Source of the DNA: CAVTWH01 sp963794685 | GTDB lineage: Bacteria > Actinomycetota > Actinomycetes > Mycobacteriales > Micromonosporaceae | Direction: 5' to 3' | Length of the DNA: 64,000 nucleotides | Assembly: GCA_963794685.1 (NCBI GenBank) | Contig: CAWCFK010000005.1 | Location: 124,001 to 188,000 of the forward strand | Shown here: piece after piece, positions 9,274-17,732 of the stretch | Numbering within the stretch: the stretch's first letter is position 1 | How the letters are laid out: each line of letters begins with the position of its first letter | Notes under the pieces: generated by a model | Told to the model about the DNA's origin: nothing | Database searches by the model: none | What the model saw: only the letters and a program-made list of their open reading frames with translations | Program-made: the position numbers and the translations under genes

Positions 9274-10773
9274 TCAGGTAGTGATCTTGCCGGTGCCGGC
9301 GCCGCCGGTGACGATCGACTTCACCGAGGACGCGGAGTCCAGCGTGTACGCGTACGGGATGCCGGCGACGCTGCCGCCGGTGAGGATGGCACCCGACCCG
9401 GTCAGGTAGTTGTTGCGGGCGACGATGCTGCCCGCGCTCGAGTCACCCTCGCCCAGGTGCGTGGGGGCGCTGACGTTCTCGAAGTAGTTGCCTTCCACCA
9501 GGATCCCGGCGCCGTCGGTGCTGGCGATGCCGTAGCTGTAGTCGAAGGTCTGGGTGTTGACGTAGTAGTTGTTGAACACGTGCACCGGGTTGGCGAAGCG
9601 CACCCGGGGGTTGCGCTGCGCGCAGTTGCGGAACTCGTTGTGGTGGTAGGTGACGCGCAGGTGGCCGGTGTCCTCCGCGGCGTTGCTGTCGGAGTGGCCG
9701 ACCAGGGAGCACTTGACGTGGTCGTGCAGGATGTTCCAGCTGACCGTGATGTAGTCGGCGGCGTGGGTGATGTCGAGCAGGCCGTCGTAGTAGTCGGTGC
9801 CGTGGCTGGTGTCGCTGGACAGGTCGTTGTGGTCGATCCACAGGTTCGTCGACTTCTCGATGTGGATGGCGTCACCGTTGCCGTTGGCGGCCAGTACCTT
9901 GGAAATCCTGAGGTTGCGCAGGATGACGTTGCGCACGCTCTTGAGGTTGAATCCGCAGCCGGTCAGGCCGGAGCCCGAGCCGACGCCGAGGATGGTCTTG
10001 TTGGAGGCCAGCCGGACGTCGGCGGAGCAGGAGAAGTTGCCGTTCACCCGGATCGTCTCGGTGGTGCCGGAGGCGGCCTGCGTGGTCAGGTCGGCCAGGG
10101 TGGACACGGTGACCGTGGTCCCGCCCGCGCCGCCGGTGGTGCCGCCGTTCTGGGTGGCCCAGCCGACCAGGCCGGTACCGGTGCCGCCGCCGGAGGTCGG
10201 GGTGGGCGTCGGAGTGCTGCCCGAGCCGACCTTGACCAGCTGCCACTGCTGGTTGGTGCCGTCGCCGTCGGCGTACTGGGAGACCATGCCGCCGTCGGCG
10301 GTGGACCGGTCCCACATGTCCAGCACCTTGTTCGAGTGCCGGCTGAGGAAGCGCACGTAGCCGCCGGAGGAGTCCTTCAGCGTGAAGTCCTGCCTGGTGT
10401 CGGTGCTCTGCGCGGTCTGGATCACCTGCACGCCGTCGTTGGCGTTGGGTACCGCCACCACCAGGCCGCTGTTGCGATTGCGCAGCTTGTAGTAGCCGCT
10501 GCCGACGTCGATGAACTGGAACTGCTGGTTGGTGCCGTCGTTGCGGGTGTACTGGCGCAGCTCGCCACCGTCGGCGGTGGACTTCTGCCAGACGTCGATC
10601 GCCTTGCCGCTGTTGTGGTTGACGATGACGTACCAGGCGCTGGTGTCCACGGTGGCGGCGCTGGCGGAGCTGATGCCGTAGGCGACGAGTCCCGCGGTCA
10701 GCGCGGCGACGGCGCCCACGATGGCGGTCAGCCGCCACCGGCGCCGGCCGGGTGGAGTTGCTGTCGGATGCAT
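9274..10773 (-). CDS. Secreted pectate lyase (PL1) with N-terminal ricin-type beta-trefoil lectin domain
   Basis: A 499-residue exported enzyme. The ATG at 10773 follows GGGAG. A basic start with an Arg cluster precedes a hydrophobic segment ending SSASA-ATVD, a signal peptidase I site near residue 40. Residues ~45-175 are a ricin-type lectin with two repeats (GKAIDVWQKSTADGGELRQY and KVLDMWDRSTADGGMVSQY, then NQQWQLV). After a Thr/Pro/Gly linker comes the PL1 parallel beta-helix, with LWIDHNDLSSD, DITHAADYITVSWNILHDH and the catalytic-site run FRNCAQRNPRVRFA. It cleaves polygalacturonate by beta-elimination outside the cell; the lectin domain likely holds it on plant wall. Confidence 0.94.
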   Translation of the reverse strand: MHPTATPPGRRRWRLTAIVGAVAALTAGLVAYGISSASAATVDTSAWYVIVNHNSGKAIDVWQKSTADGGELRQYTRNDGTNQQFQFIDVGSGYYKLRNRNSGLVVAVPNANDGVQVIQTAQSTDTRQDFTLKDSSGGYVRFLSRHSNKVLDMWDRSTADGGMVSQYADGDGTNQQWQLVKVGSGSTPTPTPTSGGGTGTGLVGWATQNGGTTGGAGGTTVTVSTLADLTTQAASGTTETIRVNGNFSCSADVRLASNKTILGVGSGSGLTGCGFNLKSVRNVILRNLRISKVLAANGNGDAIHIEKSTNLWIDHNDLSSDTSHGTDYYDGLLDITHAADYITVSWNILHDHVKCSLVGHSDSNAAEDTGHLRVTYHHNEFRNCAQRNPRVRFANPVHVFNNYYVNTQTFDYSYGIASTDGAGILVEGNYFENVSAPTHLGEGDSSAGSIVARNNYLTGSGAILTGGSVAGIPYAYTLDSASSVKSIVTGGAGTGKITT

Positions 10774-11038
10774 GGGGTTACTCCCGGAGGCTGGGAGGCC
10801 GGTGTCCCGGCCCGGCGGAGCCGGGCAGGGTTCGGCCGCAAGGGGTGGGGTCGCCACCTCGCGCGCGTGGGGTGCCGCACAGGACGGGTGAGGATAGCGC
10901 TTTCCACGCACCAGCCGGGCGGAGCTGGATGCGTGTCAGTCGATGTTAGCGCCTCGCACGCGGCTGTCCAGTGGCGGTGTTTTCGCTGCTATATGTAAGT
11001 TTCCTGGATGTGATCGCTAACGTTTGTCCGGTGCCCGC
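10774..11038 (-). promoter_or_regulatory. Pectate lyase promoter with LacI-type operator-like sites
   Basis: The 265-bp gap upstream of the pectate lyase. It holds an imperfect palindrome GGATAGCGCTTTCC (10892-10905) with the central AGCGCT typical of LacI-family operators, and two copies of GTTAGCG: one at 10945-10951 and its complement CGCTAAC at 11015-11021, 70 bp apart. Such spacing suits looping repression. The LacI protein at 24.4 kb is a candidate, but its best site (23075) has a different core, so another repressor may act here. Confidence 0.45.
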
Positions 11039-13177
11039 TCAGTAGATGCGGCGGCCGTGCGCGTCCGGGACACCGGACTTGCGGAAGAAGTAGGCGTTGA
11101 TCTGGTCGCACCATTCGTTGGCGCTGCGCAGCTGCTCGTCCAGGCGCTCCCGGACGCGGGTGTCCAGGGCCGGATCGAGCACGCCGTCGGGCAGCGCCAG
11201 CCAGGCCCGCCTGGCCTGCTCGACCTGCGCCACGCCGGCGAAGTGGCTGTCGTAGATGTGCTGGATCACCGTGACGCCGCTGTGCAGGCGGTGCCCGTAC
11301 GGCACGTGGTGGAAGAAGAGCAGCAGCTCGTCGGGGCAGGTGTCGACCGACTCGTAGACGTCCGCCCAGGGCTGCGGGTACTGGCCGGTGAAGCCGGTGC
11401 CGGTGGCCCGGGTGCGGTCCACGCCTACGCCGTCCCGGTCGGCGAAGTGATACGTGCCCCACTGGGTGTACTCGTACCCGTCGACGTCCGGACCGTAGTG
11501 CCGACCCGGGCGGACCATGAAACCTACGCCCAGCGGCGCGGTGTAGCGCTCGTAGGTGCGCCAGGAGTCGTCCAGCACGGCGTGCACGGTGTCCCGGACG
11601 GCGTCGGCCGCCGGTCCGAAGGTCAGGGCGGTCCACTCGTCCAGGACGGTGCCGGAGTCGACGTCGGGCTGCCAGGCCAGCCGGCCGAAGGCGTAGAGGT
11701 TGGCCTGGGCCAGCGGGTGCCCGGTCCAGAACGGGTCGTCACCGACGTTGGCCACGCCGACGATCCCGCCGGTCACCAGCTCGGCGACGGTTCGGCCGTG
11801 GTCACCCCAGGGGCGGAAGCCGAGTACCTCCGTCCACAGTGGAGCCAGATGGCAGGCGTGCCACTGCTGACCGGTGTACTCCTGGGTCAGCTGGAGCTCC
11901 ACCGCCAGCCCGGTGCCCGGCATGGCGGCCAGGAGCGGGGAGACCGGCTCGCGGACCTGGAAGTCGACCGGGCCGTACTTCACCTGTAGCACCACGTTGT
12001 CCCGGAACTGGCCGTCCAGCGGGGCGAAGTGGTCGTGGGCGGCGCGCGCCCGGTCGGTGCTGCGGTCCCGCCAGTCCTGGTGATGGTTGTAGACGAAGGC
12101 GCGCCAGTGCACCACGCCGCCGTACGGGGCGAGCGCGTCGGCCAGCGCGTTGGCGCCGTCGGCGTGGCTGCGCCGGTAGGTGAACGGGCCGGGCTGCCCC
12201 TCCGAGTCGGCCTTCACCAGGAAGCCGCCGAAGTCGGGGATGGCGGCGTAGACGGCGGCGGCGGCCGTCGCCCACCAGTCCCGCACGGCGGCGTCCAGCG
12301 GGTCGGCGGTGGGCAGGCCGCCGAGCACCATGGGCGCGGCGAAGGTGACCGACAGGTGGGTACGGATGCCGTAGGGGCGCAGCACGGACGCGATGGCGGC
12401 CACCTCGCCCAGCCGGTCGGTGAGCAGGCGCGCCTCGGTGGCGTGCACGTTGACGTTGTTCACCGCCACCGCGTTGATGCCGATGCTGGCCAGCAGGCGG
12501 GCGTAGTCGTGGACCCGGCGCAGGTCGCGCAGTTGCCCGGCGCGCCAGAACAGCGAGCCGCCGGCGTACCCGCGCTCCACCTGGCCCATCACCGGATGGA
12601 CGTCGACGTTGTCCCAGTGGTCGAGCATCCGGCGGGCGAGCGCCGGGCGGTGCGCGGCGGCGGGCAGCTCGTCGGTGACCGCGAGCGGGCCGAGCCGTAC
12701 CAGGTGGAACAGGCCGTAGAGCAGCCCGGCCGGGGCGTCGGCGAGCAGCAGCGTGGTCCCGTCCCGGCGGGCCAGCCGGTAGCCCTCGGCCCCGAGCGCG
12801 GCGGCTGCCGGGGCCTCGCCGTCTGTGCCGAGCGTGGCGCCCGGGCCGTCGGCGTCCGTGCCGAGCGCGGTGCTCGGGGCACCGCGGTCGATGACCGACG
12901 TGGCGCCCCGAGCGTCGTCGTGCGTGCCGAGCGGTCCGGAGTCGGCCGGTGTTGCGGCGGTGAGCGCCAGCAGCAGGTCGGCCCGGCCGTCGGCGGCTGA
13001 GGAGTCGCGGGCCAGGAGTTGCCCGCCGAACCGGGCGCAGGCGTGCGCCAGTTCGGCGCGGACGGTGTCCACCAGTGCGCCGTCGCCCAGCACGCGGATG
13101 CGTTGGGAGCCCAGCGTTTCCCAGGCGTGCGGCGGCAACCAGGCGGGGTGCCAGTCGGTCAGCCCATCGTCGGCCAT
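11039..13177 (-). CDS. Alpha-glucuronidase, glycoside hydrolase family 67
   Basis: A 712-residue protein, the usual GH67 size. The ATG at 13177 (MADDGLTDWHPAWL) follows GAGGGA. GH67 landmarks: RMLDHWDNVDVHPVMGQVER near 195, GINAVAVNNVNVHAT near 245, FGGFLVKADSEGQPGPFTY near 340, the DFQVREPVSPL stretch near 425, and WAQP/YESVDTCPDELLLFFHHVPY near 620. The enzyme removes (4-O-methyl)glucuronic acid from the non-reducing end of aldouronic acids. There is no signal peptide, so it acts in the cytoplasm on imported oligosaccharides. The gene is divergent from the GntR/mannonate dehydratase operon, which handles the released uronate. Confidence 0.95.
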   Translation of the reverse strand: MADDGLTDWHPAWLPPHAWETLGSQRIRVLGDGALVDTVRAELAHACARFGGQLLARDSSAADGRADLLLALTAATPADSGPLGTHDDARGATSVIDRGAPSTALGTDADGPGATLGTDGEAPAAAALGAEGYRLARRDGTTLLLADAPAGLLYGLFHLVRLGPLAVTDELPAAAHRPALARRMLDHWDNVDVHPVMGQVERGYAGGSLFWRAGQLRDLRRVHDYARLLASIGINAVAVNNVNVHATEARLLTDRLGEVAAIASVLRPYGIRTHLSVTFAAPMVLGGLPTADPLDAAVRDWWATAAAAVYAAIPDFGGFLVKADSEGQPGPFTYRRSHADGANALADALAPYGGVVHWRAFVYNHHQDWRDRSTDRARAAHDHFAPLDGQFRDNVVLQVKYGPVDFQVREPVSPLLAAMPGTGLAVELQLTQEYTGQQWHACHLAPLWTEVLGFRPWGDHGRTVAELVTGGIVGVANVGDDPFWTGHPLAQANLYAFGRLAWQPDVDSGTVLDEWTALTFGPAADAVRDTVHAVLDDSWRTYERYTAPLGVGFMVRPGRHYGPDVDGYEYTQWGTYHFADRDGVGVDRTRATGTGFTGQYPQPWADVYESVDTCPDELLLFFHHVPYGHRLHSGVTVIQHIYDSHFAGVAQVEQARRAWLALPDGVLDPALDTRVRERLDEQLRSANEWCDQINAYFFRKSGVPDAHGRRIY

Positions 13178-13202
13178 CGGTCCCTCTCGATCATCGTCTC
13201 GG

Positions 13203-13220
13203 ATACTTGCATACAAGTAG
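13203..13220. promoter_or_regulatory. GntR/FadR-type operator between GH67 and gntR
   Basis: The perfect inverted repeat TACTTG (13204-13209), CATA, CAAGTA (13214-13219) closely resembles the TTGTATACAA-type sites of UxuR-like FCD regulators. It sits midway in the 65-bp divergent gap, 26 bp from the GH67 start and 23 bp from the gntR start, so one bound dimer could control both directions. Likely ligand: a glucuronate-pathway sugar acid (inference). Confidence 0.75.
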
Positions 13221-13242
13221 ACCAGGGTGCGAGGATCGGGCG

Positions 13243-13938
13243 ATGACCGGAGTCGGGCCGCTGTCGGCGGTGGACCGGGGGCGCGCCCCGCGCATCTCCG
13301 ACCGGGTGTATGACGAGCTGGTCACCGCCATCCGCGAGCTGCGCATCCCGCCCGGCGCCACGCTGTCCGAGACCGACCTGGCCGCCCAGCTGCGGGTCAG
13401 CCGCACGCCGGTCCGGGAGGCGATCAGCCGGCTGACCGCCGTCGGCCTGGTGGCGGTGGTGCCGCAGGTCGGCACCCGGGTGCAGCGCATCCGGCTGGCC
13501 GATGTGGAGGAGGCGCGGTTCGTCCGGGAGACACTGGAGATCGGCGCCTTCGCCGCCGCCTGCGCCCGGCCGTACCGGGACGTGCACCGGCTGCGCGACC
13601 TGCTCACCGAGCAGCGGCGCGCGCACGCCGCCGGTGACCTGGACGCGTTCTTCGCCGCCGACGAGGCGCTGCACGAGGAGATCTTCCGGATCGGCGGGTA
13701 CCCGGGCGCCTGGCGGCTGATCCAGCCGATGAAGTTCCAACTGGACCGGGTACGCCGGCTCAGCCTGCCCGACCGGGGAAACTCCGCCACGCTGATCGAG
13801 GAGCACACGGCGATCGTGGACGCGCTGGAGGCCGGTGACAGCCGGACCGGCCGGACCCACCTGCACCGGCACGCCCGACGGGTGTCCCGGTACGCTCCGT
13901 CGCTACGGGTACGCCACCCGGACCTGTTCACCGACTGA
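13243..13938 (+). CDS. GntR family regulator, FadR/FCD subfamily (uronate-responsive candidate)
   Basis: A 231-residue protein. N-terminal winged helix (residues ~20-85): ISDRVYDELVTAIRELRIPP and LRVSRTPVREAISRLTAVG. The C-terminal FCD domain carries the metal/ligand residues (FVRETLEIGAFAAA, DEALHEEIFRIGG, EEHTAIVDALEAGD). FCD regulators usually repress uronate or organic-acid genes and release DNA on binding the acid. It is followed 20 bp later by mannonate dehydratase and diverges from GH67, so control of glucuronate catabolism is the natural reading. Confidence 0.93.
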   Translation: MTGVGPLSAVDRGRAPRISDRVYDELVTAIRELRIPPGATLSETDLAAQLRVSRTPVREAISRLTAVGLVAVVPQVGTRVQRIRLADVEEARFVRETLEIGAFAAACARPYRDVHRLRDLLTEQRRAHAAGDLDAFFAADEALHEEIFRIGGYPGAWRLIQPMKFQLDRVRRLSLPDRGNSATLIEEHTAIVDALEAGDSRTGRTHLHRHARRVSRYAPSLRVRHPDLFTD

Positions 13939-13958
13939 CCACACGCCGGGAGTACCTT

Positions 13959-14984
13959 ATGCGCCTGTCCCTCGGCCACGTCGACGAGTACGACGCCCGG
14001 GTGGCCGCCTTCGCCCACCAGCTCGGCCTGCACAGCGTGCAGTTCCACACGCCGACCGCGCTGAGCGGGGCCGAGGGCTACTACAGCCTGGCCGAGCTGC
14101 GCGCACTGCGGCAGCGCTGTGACGCCGACGGGCTGGCCATCGACGGGCTGGAGAACATCCCGGTGGCCAACTTCTGGAAGATCCAGCGCGGCGTACCGGG
14201 TCGCGACGAGCAGATCGAGAACTACCAGCGCACCCTGCGCAACATCGCCGCCGTCGGCATCGACCTGCTCGGGTACAACTGGCTGCCGACCTTCGTGTGG
14301 CGTACTTCGATGTCCGCCGCCGGTCGGGGCGGCGCGCTGGTCACCGAGTTCGACCTGGCCGCCGCCTCCGCCGGCAACGCGCTGGCCAGCCACCGGCTGG
14401 TGGCCGCCGATCCGCTGACGGAGCCGCTGGACGCCGCGACGATGTGGGCCAACCACCGCTACTTCCTCGACGCCGTGCTGCCGGTGGCCGAAGAGGTCGG
14501 GGTGCGGCTGGCGCTGCACCCGGACGACCCGCCGGTGGACGCGCCGCTGGGCGGTGCGGCGCGCATCTTCACCACGCCGGCGTCGCTGCGCGAGGCCCGC
14601 CGGCAGGCCGGTGACAGCCCGGCCTGGGGGCTGAACTTCTGCCTCGGCACGGTCTCCGAAATGGGCGGCGCGGCCGCCGTGGACGAGGTCATCGACACCC
14701 TGGGCGCGGCCGGTGCGATCTTCTCCGTGCACTTCCGCGACGTGCAGGGCACCGTCCCGCACTTCAAGGAGTGCTTCCTCGGCGAGGGCAACTACCGGCC
14801 GGCACACGTGCTGCGCCGGCTGCACGAGGTGGGCTACACGGGGTTCGTCATCGACGACCACGTCCCGGCGATGGTCGGCGACACCATCTGGCTGGACACC
14901 TCGCCGGAGGCGTACTGCAGCCGGGGCCGGGCGCACGCGATCGGTTACCTGCAGGGCATCCTGGAGGCGCTCGCGCTCGGCTGA
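13959..14984 (+). CDS. uxuA: D-mannonate dehydratase
   Basis: A 341-residue TIM-barrel enzyme converting D-mannonate to 2-keto-3-deoxy-D-gluconate, the dehydration step of glucuronate catabolism. Motifs: GIDLLGYNWLPTFVWRTS near 107, LALHPDDPPVDAPLGGAARI near 185, NFCLGTVSEMGG near 226, IFSVHFRDVQGTVPHFKECF near 251 and FVIDDHVPAMVGD near 299; the His/Cys/Asp metal ligands of UxuA are visible there. The ATG follows GGGAG. It lies in an operon with gntR. No uronate isomerase or fructuronate reductase is in the window, so those steps must be encoded elsewhere. Confidence 0.95.
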   Translation: MRLSLGHVDEYDARVAAFAHQLGLHSVQFHTPTALSGAEGYYSLAELRALRQRCDADGLAIDGLENIPVANFWKIQRGVPGRDEQIENYQRTLRNIAAVGIDLLGYNWLPTFVWRTSMSAAGRGGALVTEFDLAAASAGNALASHRLVAADPLTEPLDAATMWANHRYFLDAVLPVAEEVGVRLALHPDDPPVDAPLGGAARIFTTPASLREARRQAGDSPAWGLNFCLGTVSEMGGAAAVDEVIDTLGAAGAIFSVHFRDVQGTVPHFKECFLGEGNYRPAHVLRRLHEVGYTGFVIDDHVPAMVGDTIWLDTSPEAYCSRGRAHAIGYLQGILEALALG

Positions 14985-14996
14985 GTCACGACTCAG
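14981..14996. terminator. Small dyad spanning two convergent stop codons
   Basis: CTGAGTC (14981-14987) and GACTCAG (14990-14996) pair with a 2-base gap and contain the stop codons of uxuA and the convergent GH42 gene. It is short for a terminator, and the gap between the genes is only 8 bp, so antisense read-through is likely. Confidence 0.35.
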
Positions 14997-17008
14997 GACG
15001 CGATCACCGCCACGGCCAGCGGGGCGAGTTCGACGCAGTCGACCACCGCCGCGCCGCTGAGCAGGTCGACACCGGGCGCCGCGATCGGCACCGTGGCCGT
15101 CTCGGTCTCCGAGTGGTTGAGCAGGAACAGGTACCGCACGCCGTCGCCGTCGCGGCGGGTGGCCTCCACAAAGGACGGTGCACCGGTGACCACAGGGGCC
15201 ACGCCGGCCGCGCGGACGGCGCCGAGGAGCACGTCGCGCAGCGCCGGCCCGGCCAGGCGGGTGCCGAGGTAGACGGCCCGGCCGGCGCCCACGCTGTGCT
15301 CCACCAGGGCCGGGCGGCCGTCCAGCGGGCCGGAGGCGTACCAGGCCAGTGCGCGGGCGGTCTCCAGGTGGATGCTGTCCTGCCACCAGTCGGCGTCACC
15401 GTGGCTGCCGTCGGCGAAGCGCACGGCGAAGGACTCCCCGTCGCGCGCCGGCCAGTACTCGTCGATCCAGATGCCGAGCAGTCGGCGCAGCGCCCCGGGG
15501 TAGGCCGGCTGGCGCACCTGGTTGGTCTCGTCCACGACACCGGAGAAGAAGGAGCAGACCAGCGTGCCGCCGTCGGTCAGGAAGCGCTCCACGGCGGCCA
15601 CGAAGCGGTCGGGGACGAGGTAGGCGTTGGGTACCACCAGTACCTGGTAGCCGGACAGGTCGGCGTCGAAGTTGACCAGGTCCACGGCGTACTGGGCCGC
15701 CAGCAGGGGGCGGTAGTGGTCGGTGACCAGGGCCGGGTAGTCGAAGTCGTTGCGGGGCAGGCCGTGCGTCAGCTCCAGGGCCCACCAGGCGTCCCAGTCG
15801 AACAGGACGGCGATGTCGGCGCGGGAGATGGAGCCGGCCACGGCGGCGATCTTCGGCAACTCGGTGCCGAGCGCCTTGACCTCCTTCCAACTGCGCGCCC
15901 CGGTACCGGAGTGCGGCAGCATCGCCGAGTGGAACCGCTCGTGCCCGCCGCGCCCGGCCCGCCACTGGAAGAACAGCACGCTGTCGGCGCCGTGCGCGAT
16001 CGCCTGGTACGACCCGAGCCGCAGCTGCCCGGGCAGCTTGACGTTGTTCACCCGCCACTGGGAGACCGCGCTGGCCGCCTGCTCCATCAGCAGCCAGGGT
16101 CGGCGGCGCAGGCTGCGCATCAGGTCGAAGTTCAGGGCGGCGGCCACGTACGAGTCGCTCTGCCCGGGGTCGGGGTAGATGTCCAGGGCGGCGGCGTCGG
16201 CCTGGGCGGCGAAGCGCCAGTAGTCGGCGCGGCGGTAGAAGCGCATGAAGTTGGTGACCACCGGAAGGTCGTCGCGGTGGGCGCGGACGATGTCCCGCTC
16301 CGCGACGAAGCACTCCAGCAGGGCGTCCGAGCAGAACCGCTGGAAGTCCAGCCGCCGGGCCGGGTTGGACCAGGAGCGCGGCAGCTCCGGCGGGTGCACC
16401 TGTGCCCAGGAGGTGTAGCGCTGCCCCCAGAAGCGGGTGTACCAGGCGTCGTTGAGCCGGTCCAGGTCGTCGCCGTACCGGCGGCGCAGCCAGTCCCGGA
16501 AGGCCGCGGCCGCCGAGGTGGTGTAGGCCACCGGGCCGTACTCGTTGCCGATGTGCCACATGGCCAGCGCCGGATGGGTGGAGTAGCGCTGCGCCAGCGC
16601 CCGGGTGATGCCGGCGGCGTGCTCCCGGTAGTGCACCGAGGTCGGGTCGAAGTGCAGCCGGTTGCCGAAGCCGAACGGCTGCCCGTCCTCGGTCACCGGC
16701 AGCACCTCGGGGTGCAGCTCGGACAGCCAGACCGGTGGGGCGGCCGTCGGGGTGGCCAGGTCGACGCTGATCCCGCCGGCGTGCAGCAGGTCCAGCACCT
16801 CGTCGAGCCAGTCGAAGGTGTACCGGCCGGGCTCGGGCTCCAGGCTGGCCCAGGCGAACACGCCGACGGTGACGAGGTTGACCCCGGCCCGACGCATCAG
16901 GTCGACGTCCTCGGCCCAGACCGCCCGGTCCCACTGCTCCGGGTTGTAGTCGCCGCCGAAGGCGAAGCCGCCCAGCCGCTGCCGCAGGGCGGCCATCCGA
17001 TCGGTCAT
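14993..17008 (-). CDS. Glycoside hydrolase family 42 (beta-galactosidase/alpha-L-arabinopyranosidase type)
   Basis: A 671-residue cytoplasmic enzyme. The ATG at 17008 follows AGGAG. N-terminal GH42 barrel: FGGDYNPEQWDRAVWAEDVD near 18, the acid/base Glu in LAMWHIGNEYGPVAYTTS near 145, QRFCSDALLECF and VTNFMRF near 225, and a nucleophile-region Glu in PWLLMEQAASAVSQWR near 305. The trimerisation domain (YQVLVVPNAYLV...GGTLVCSFFSGVVDETNQV) and a C-terminal beta domain follow. It is last in the importer/GH39 operon, so its substrate may be galactose or arabinose branches of xylo-oligosaccharides. Confidence 0.93.
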   Translation of the reverse strand: MTDRMAALRQRLGGFAFGGDYNPEQWDRAVWAEDVDLMRRAGVNLVTVGVFAWASLEPEPGRYTFDWLDEVLDLLHAGGISVDLATPTAAPPVWLSELHPEVLPVTEDGQPFGFGNRLHFDPTSVHYREHAAGITRALAQRYSTHPALAMWHIGNEYGPVAYTTSAAAAFRDWLRRRYGDDLDRLNDAWYTRFWGQRYTSWAQVHPPELPRSWSNPARRLDFQRFCSDALLECFVAERDIVRAHRDDLPVVTNFMRFYRRADYWRFAAQADAAALDIYPDPGQSDSYVAAALNFDLMRSLRRRPWLLMEQAASAVSQWRVNNVKLPGQLRLGSYQAIAHGADSVLFFQWRAGRGGHERFHSAMLPHSGTGARSWKEVKALGTELPKIAAVAGSISRADIAVLFDWDAWWALELTHGLPRNDFDYPALVTDHYRPLLAAQYAVDLVNFDADLSGYQVLVVPNAYLVPDRFVAAVERFLTDGGTLVCSFFSGVVDETNQVRQPAYPGALRRLLGIWIDEYWPARDGESFAVRFADGSHGDADWWQDSIHLETARALAWYASGPLDGRPALVEHSVGAGRAVYLGTRLAGPALRDVLLGAVRAAGVAPVVTGAPSFVEATRRDGDGVRYLFLLNHSETETATVPIAAPGVDLLSGAAVVDCVELAPLAVAVIAS

Positions 17009-17048
17009 CCCGCAGCTCCTGCCTCGGCCGGTGGGTACGTCGACCGGC

Positions 17049-17732
17049 TCAGGCCGGGGCGGTGAACTGCTCGCGGACCTGGCCGAGCATCGGCGCACCG
17101 ACCCGCAGCAGGCCGGCGACCAGCAACGGGGCGAACAGCAGCGGCAGCCCCGGTGACCAGTACGCCAGCGCGCCGGCCAGCGCCAGCAGGCCGGCCACGC
17201 CCACCGGAACCGACGGGGTACGCAGCAGGAAGTAGCCGGCCAGCCGGGCCAGGTCGCGGGTACGGAAGGTGAACAGCGAGCAGATCAGCAGCGCGTTGGC
17301 GACCCACAGGGTGGCCAGTACGGCGAGGACCACCAGCAGCAGCGACCACCAGGTCGGGATACCGGCGTCACCGCGGTGCGCCAGGACCACCGCCACGATG
17401 CCCAGCCAGGCCAGGTAGGGCACCCAGACGGCGAGCACGGGCAGCAGGTTCGCCCGGTAGCCGCGCAGGAAGGCCGCTGCCGGCGTCAGCTCGGTGAGGC
17501 TGCGGCCCCGGTGGCGCAGCGCGTAGAGGGCGGCCGACACGGCGGGGCCGACCGGCAGCAGGCAGGCAGCGGCCAGCGGGGCGTTGCTCGGATCCCGGTC
17601 CAGCGCGACCAGGCCGAGCAGGCCCGGGGCGGTGGCCAGCAGCAGCGCCACGCCCACCACGAGCAGGGTGTGCACCAGCGCGGCGACCCGGGCCAGCGGG
17701 CCCTCGCCGAACTCCCGAGAGGTCCCGGTCAC
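17049..17732 (-). CDS. DUF624 (YesL-like) integral membrane protein
   Basis: A 227-residue membrane protein with about five helices. The GTG start overlaps the GH39 stop (GTGA). Family features: an N-terminal amphipathic stretch, LVALDRDPSNAPLAAACLLP near 50, GPAVSAALYALR, then a long aromatic helix pair. DUF624 proteins almost always lie beside CUT1 oligosaccharide ABC importers of the YtcQ/LplA type, as here. Their role is unproven; assisting importer assembly or gating is the common guess. Confidence 0.85.
   Translation of the reverse strand: MTGTSREFGEGPLARVAALVHTLLVVGVALLLATAPGLLGLVALDRDPSNAPLAAACLLPVGPAVSAALYALRHRGRSLTELTPAAAFLRGYRANLLPVLAVWVPYLAWLGIVAVVLAHRGDAGIPTWWSLLLVVLAVLATLWVANALLICSLFTFRTRDLARLAGYFLLRTPSVPVGVAGLLALAGALAYWSPGLPLLFAPLLVAGLLRVGAPMLGQVREQFTAPA

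Noticed and set aside
9457..10998. A 513-residue open frame antisense to the pectate lyase
   Set aside because: Val/Gly-rich shadow frame created by high GC; the reverse strand has full PL1 motifs and a signal peptide.
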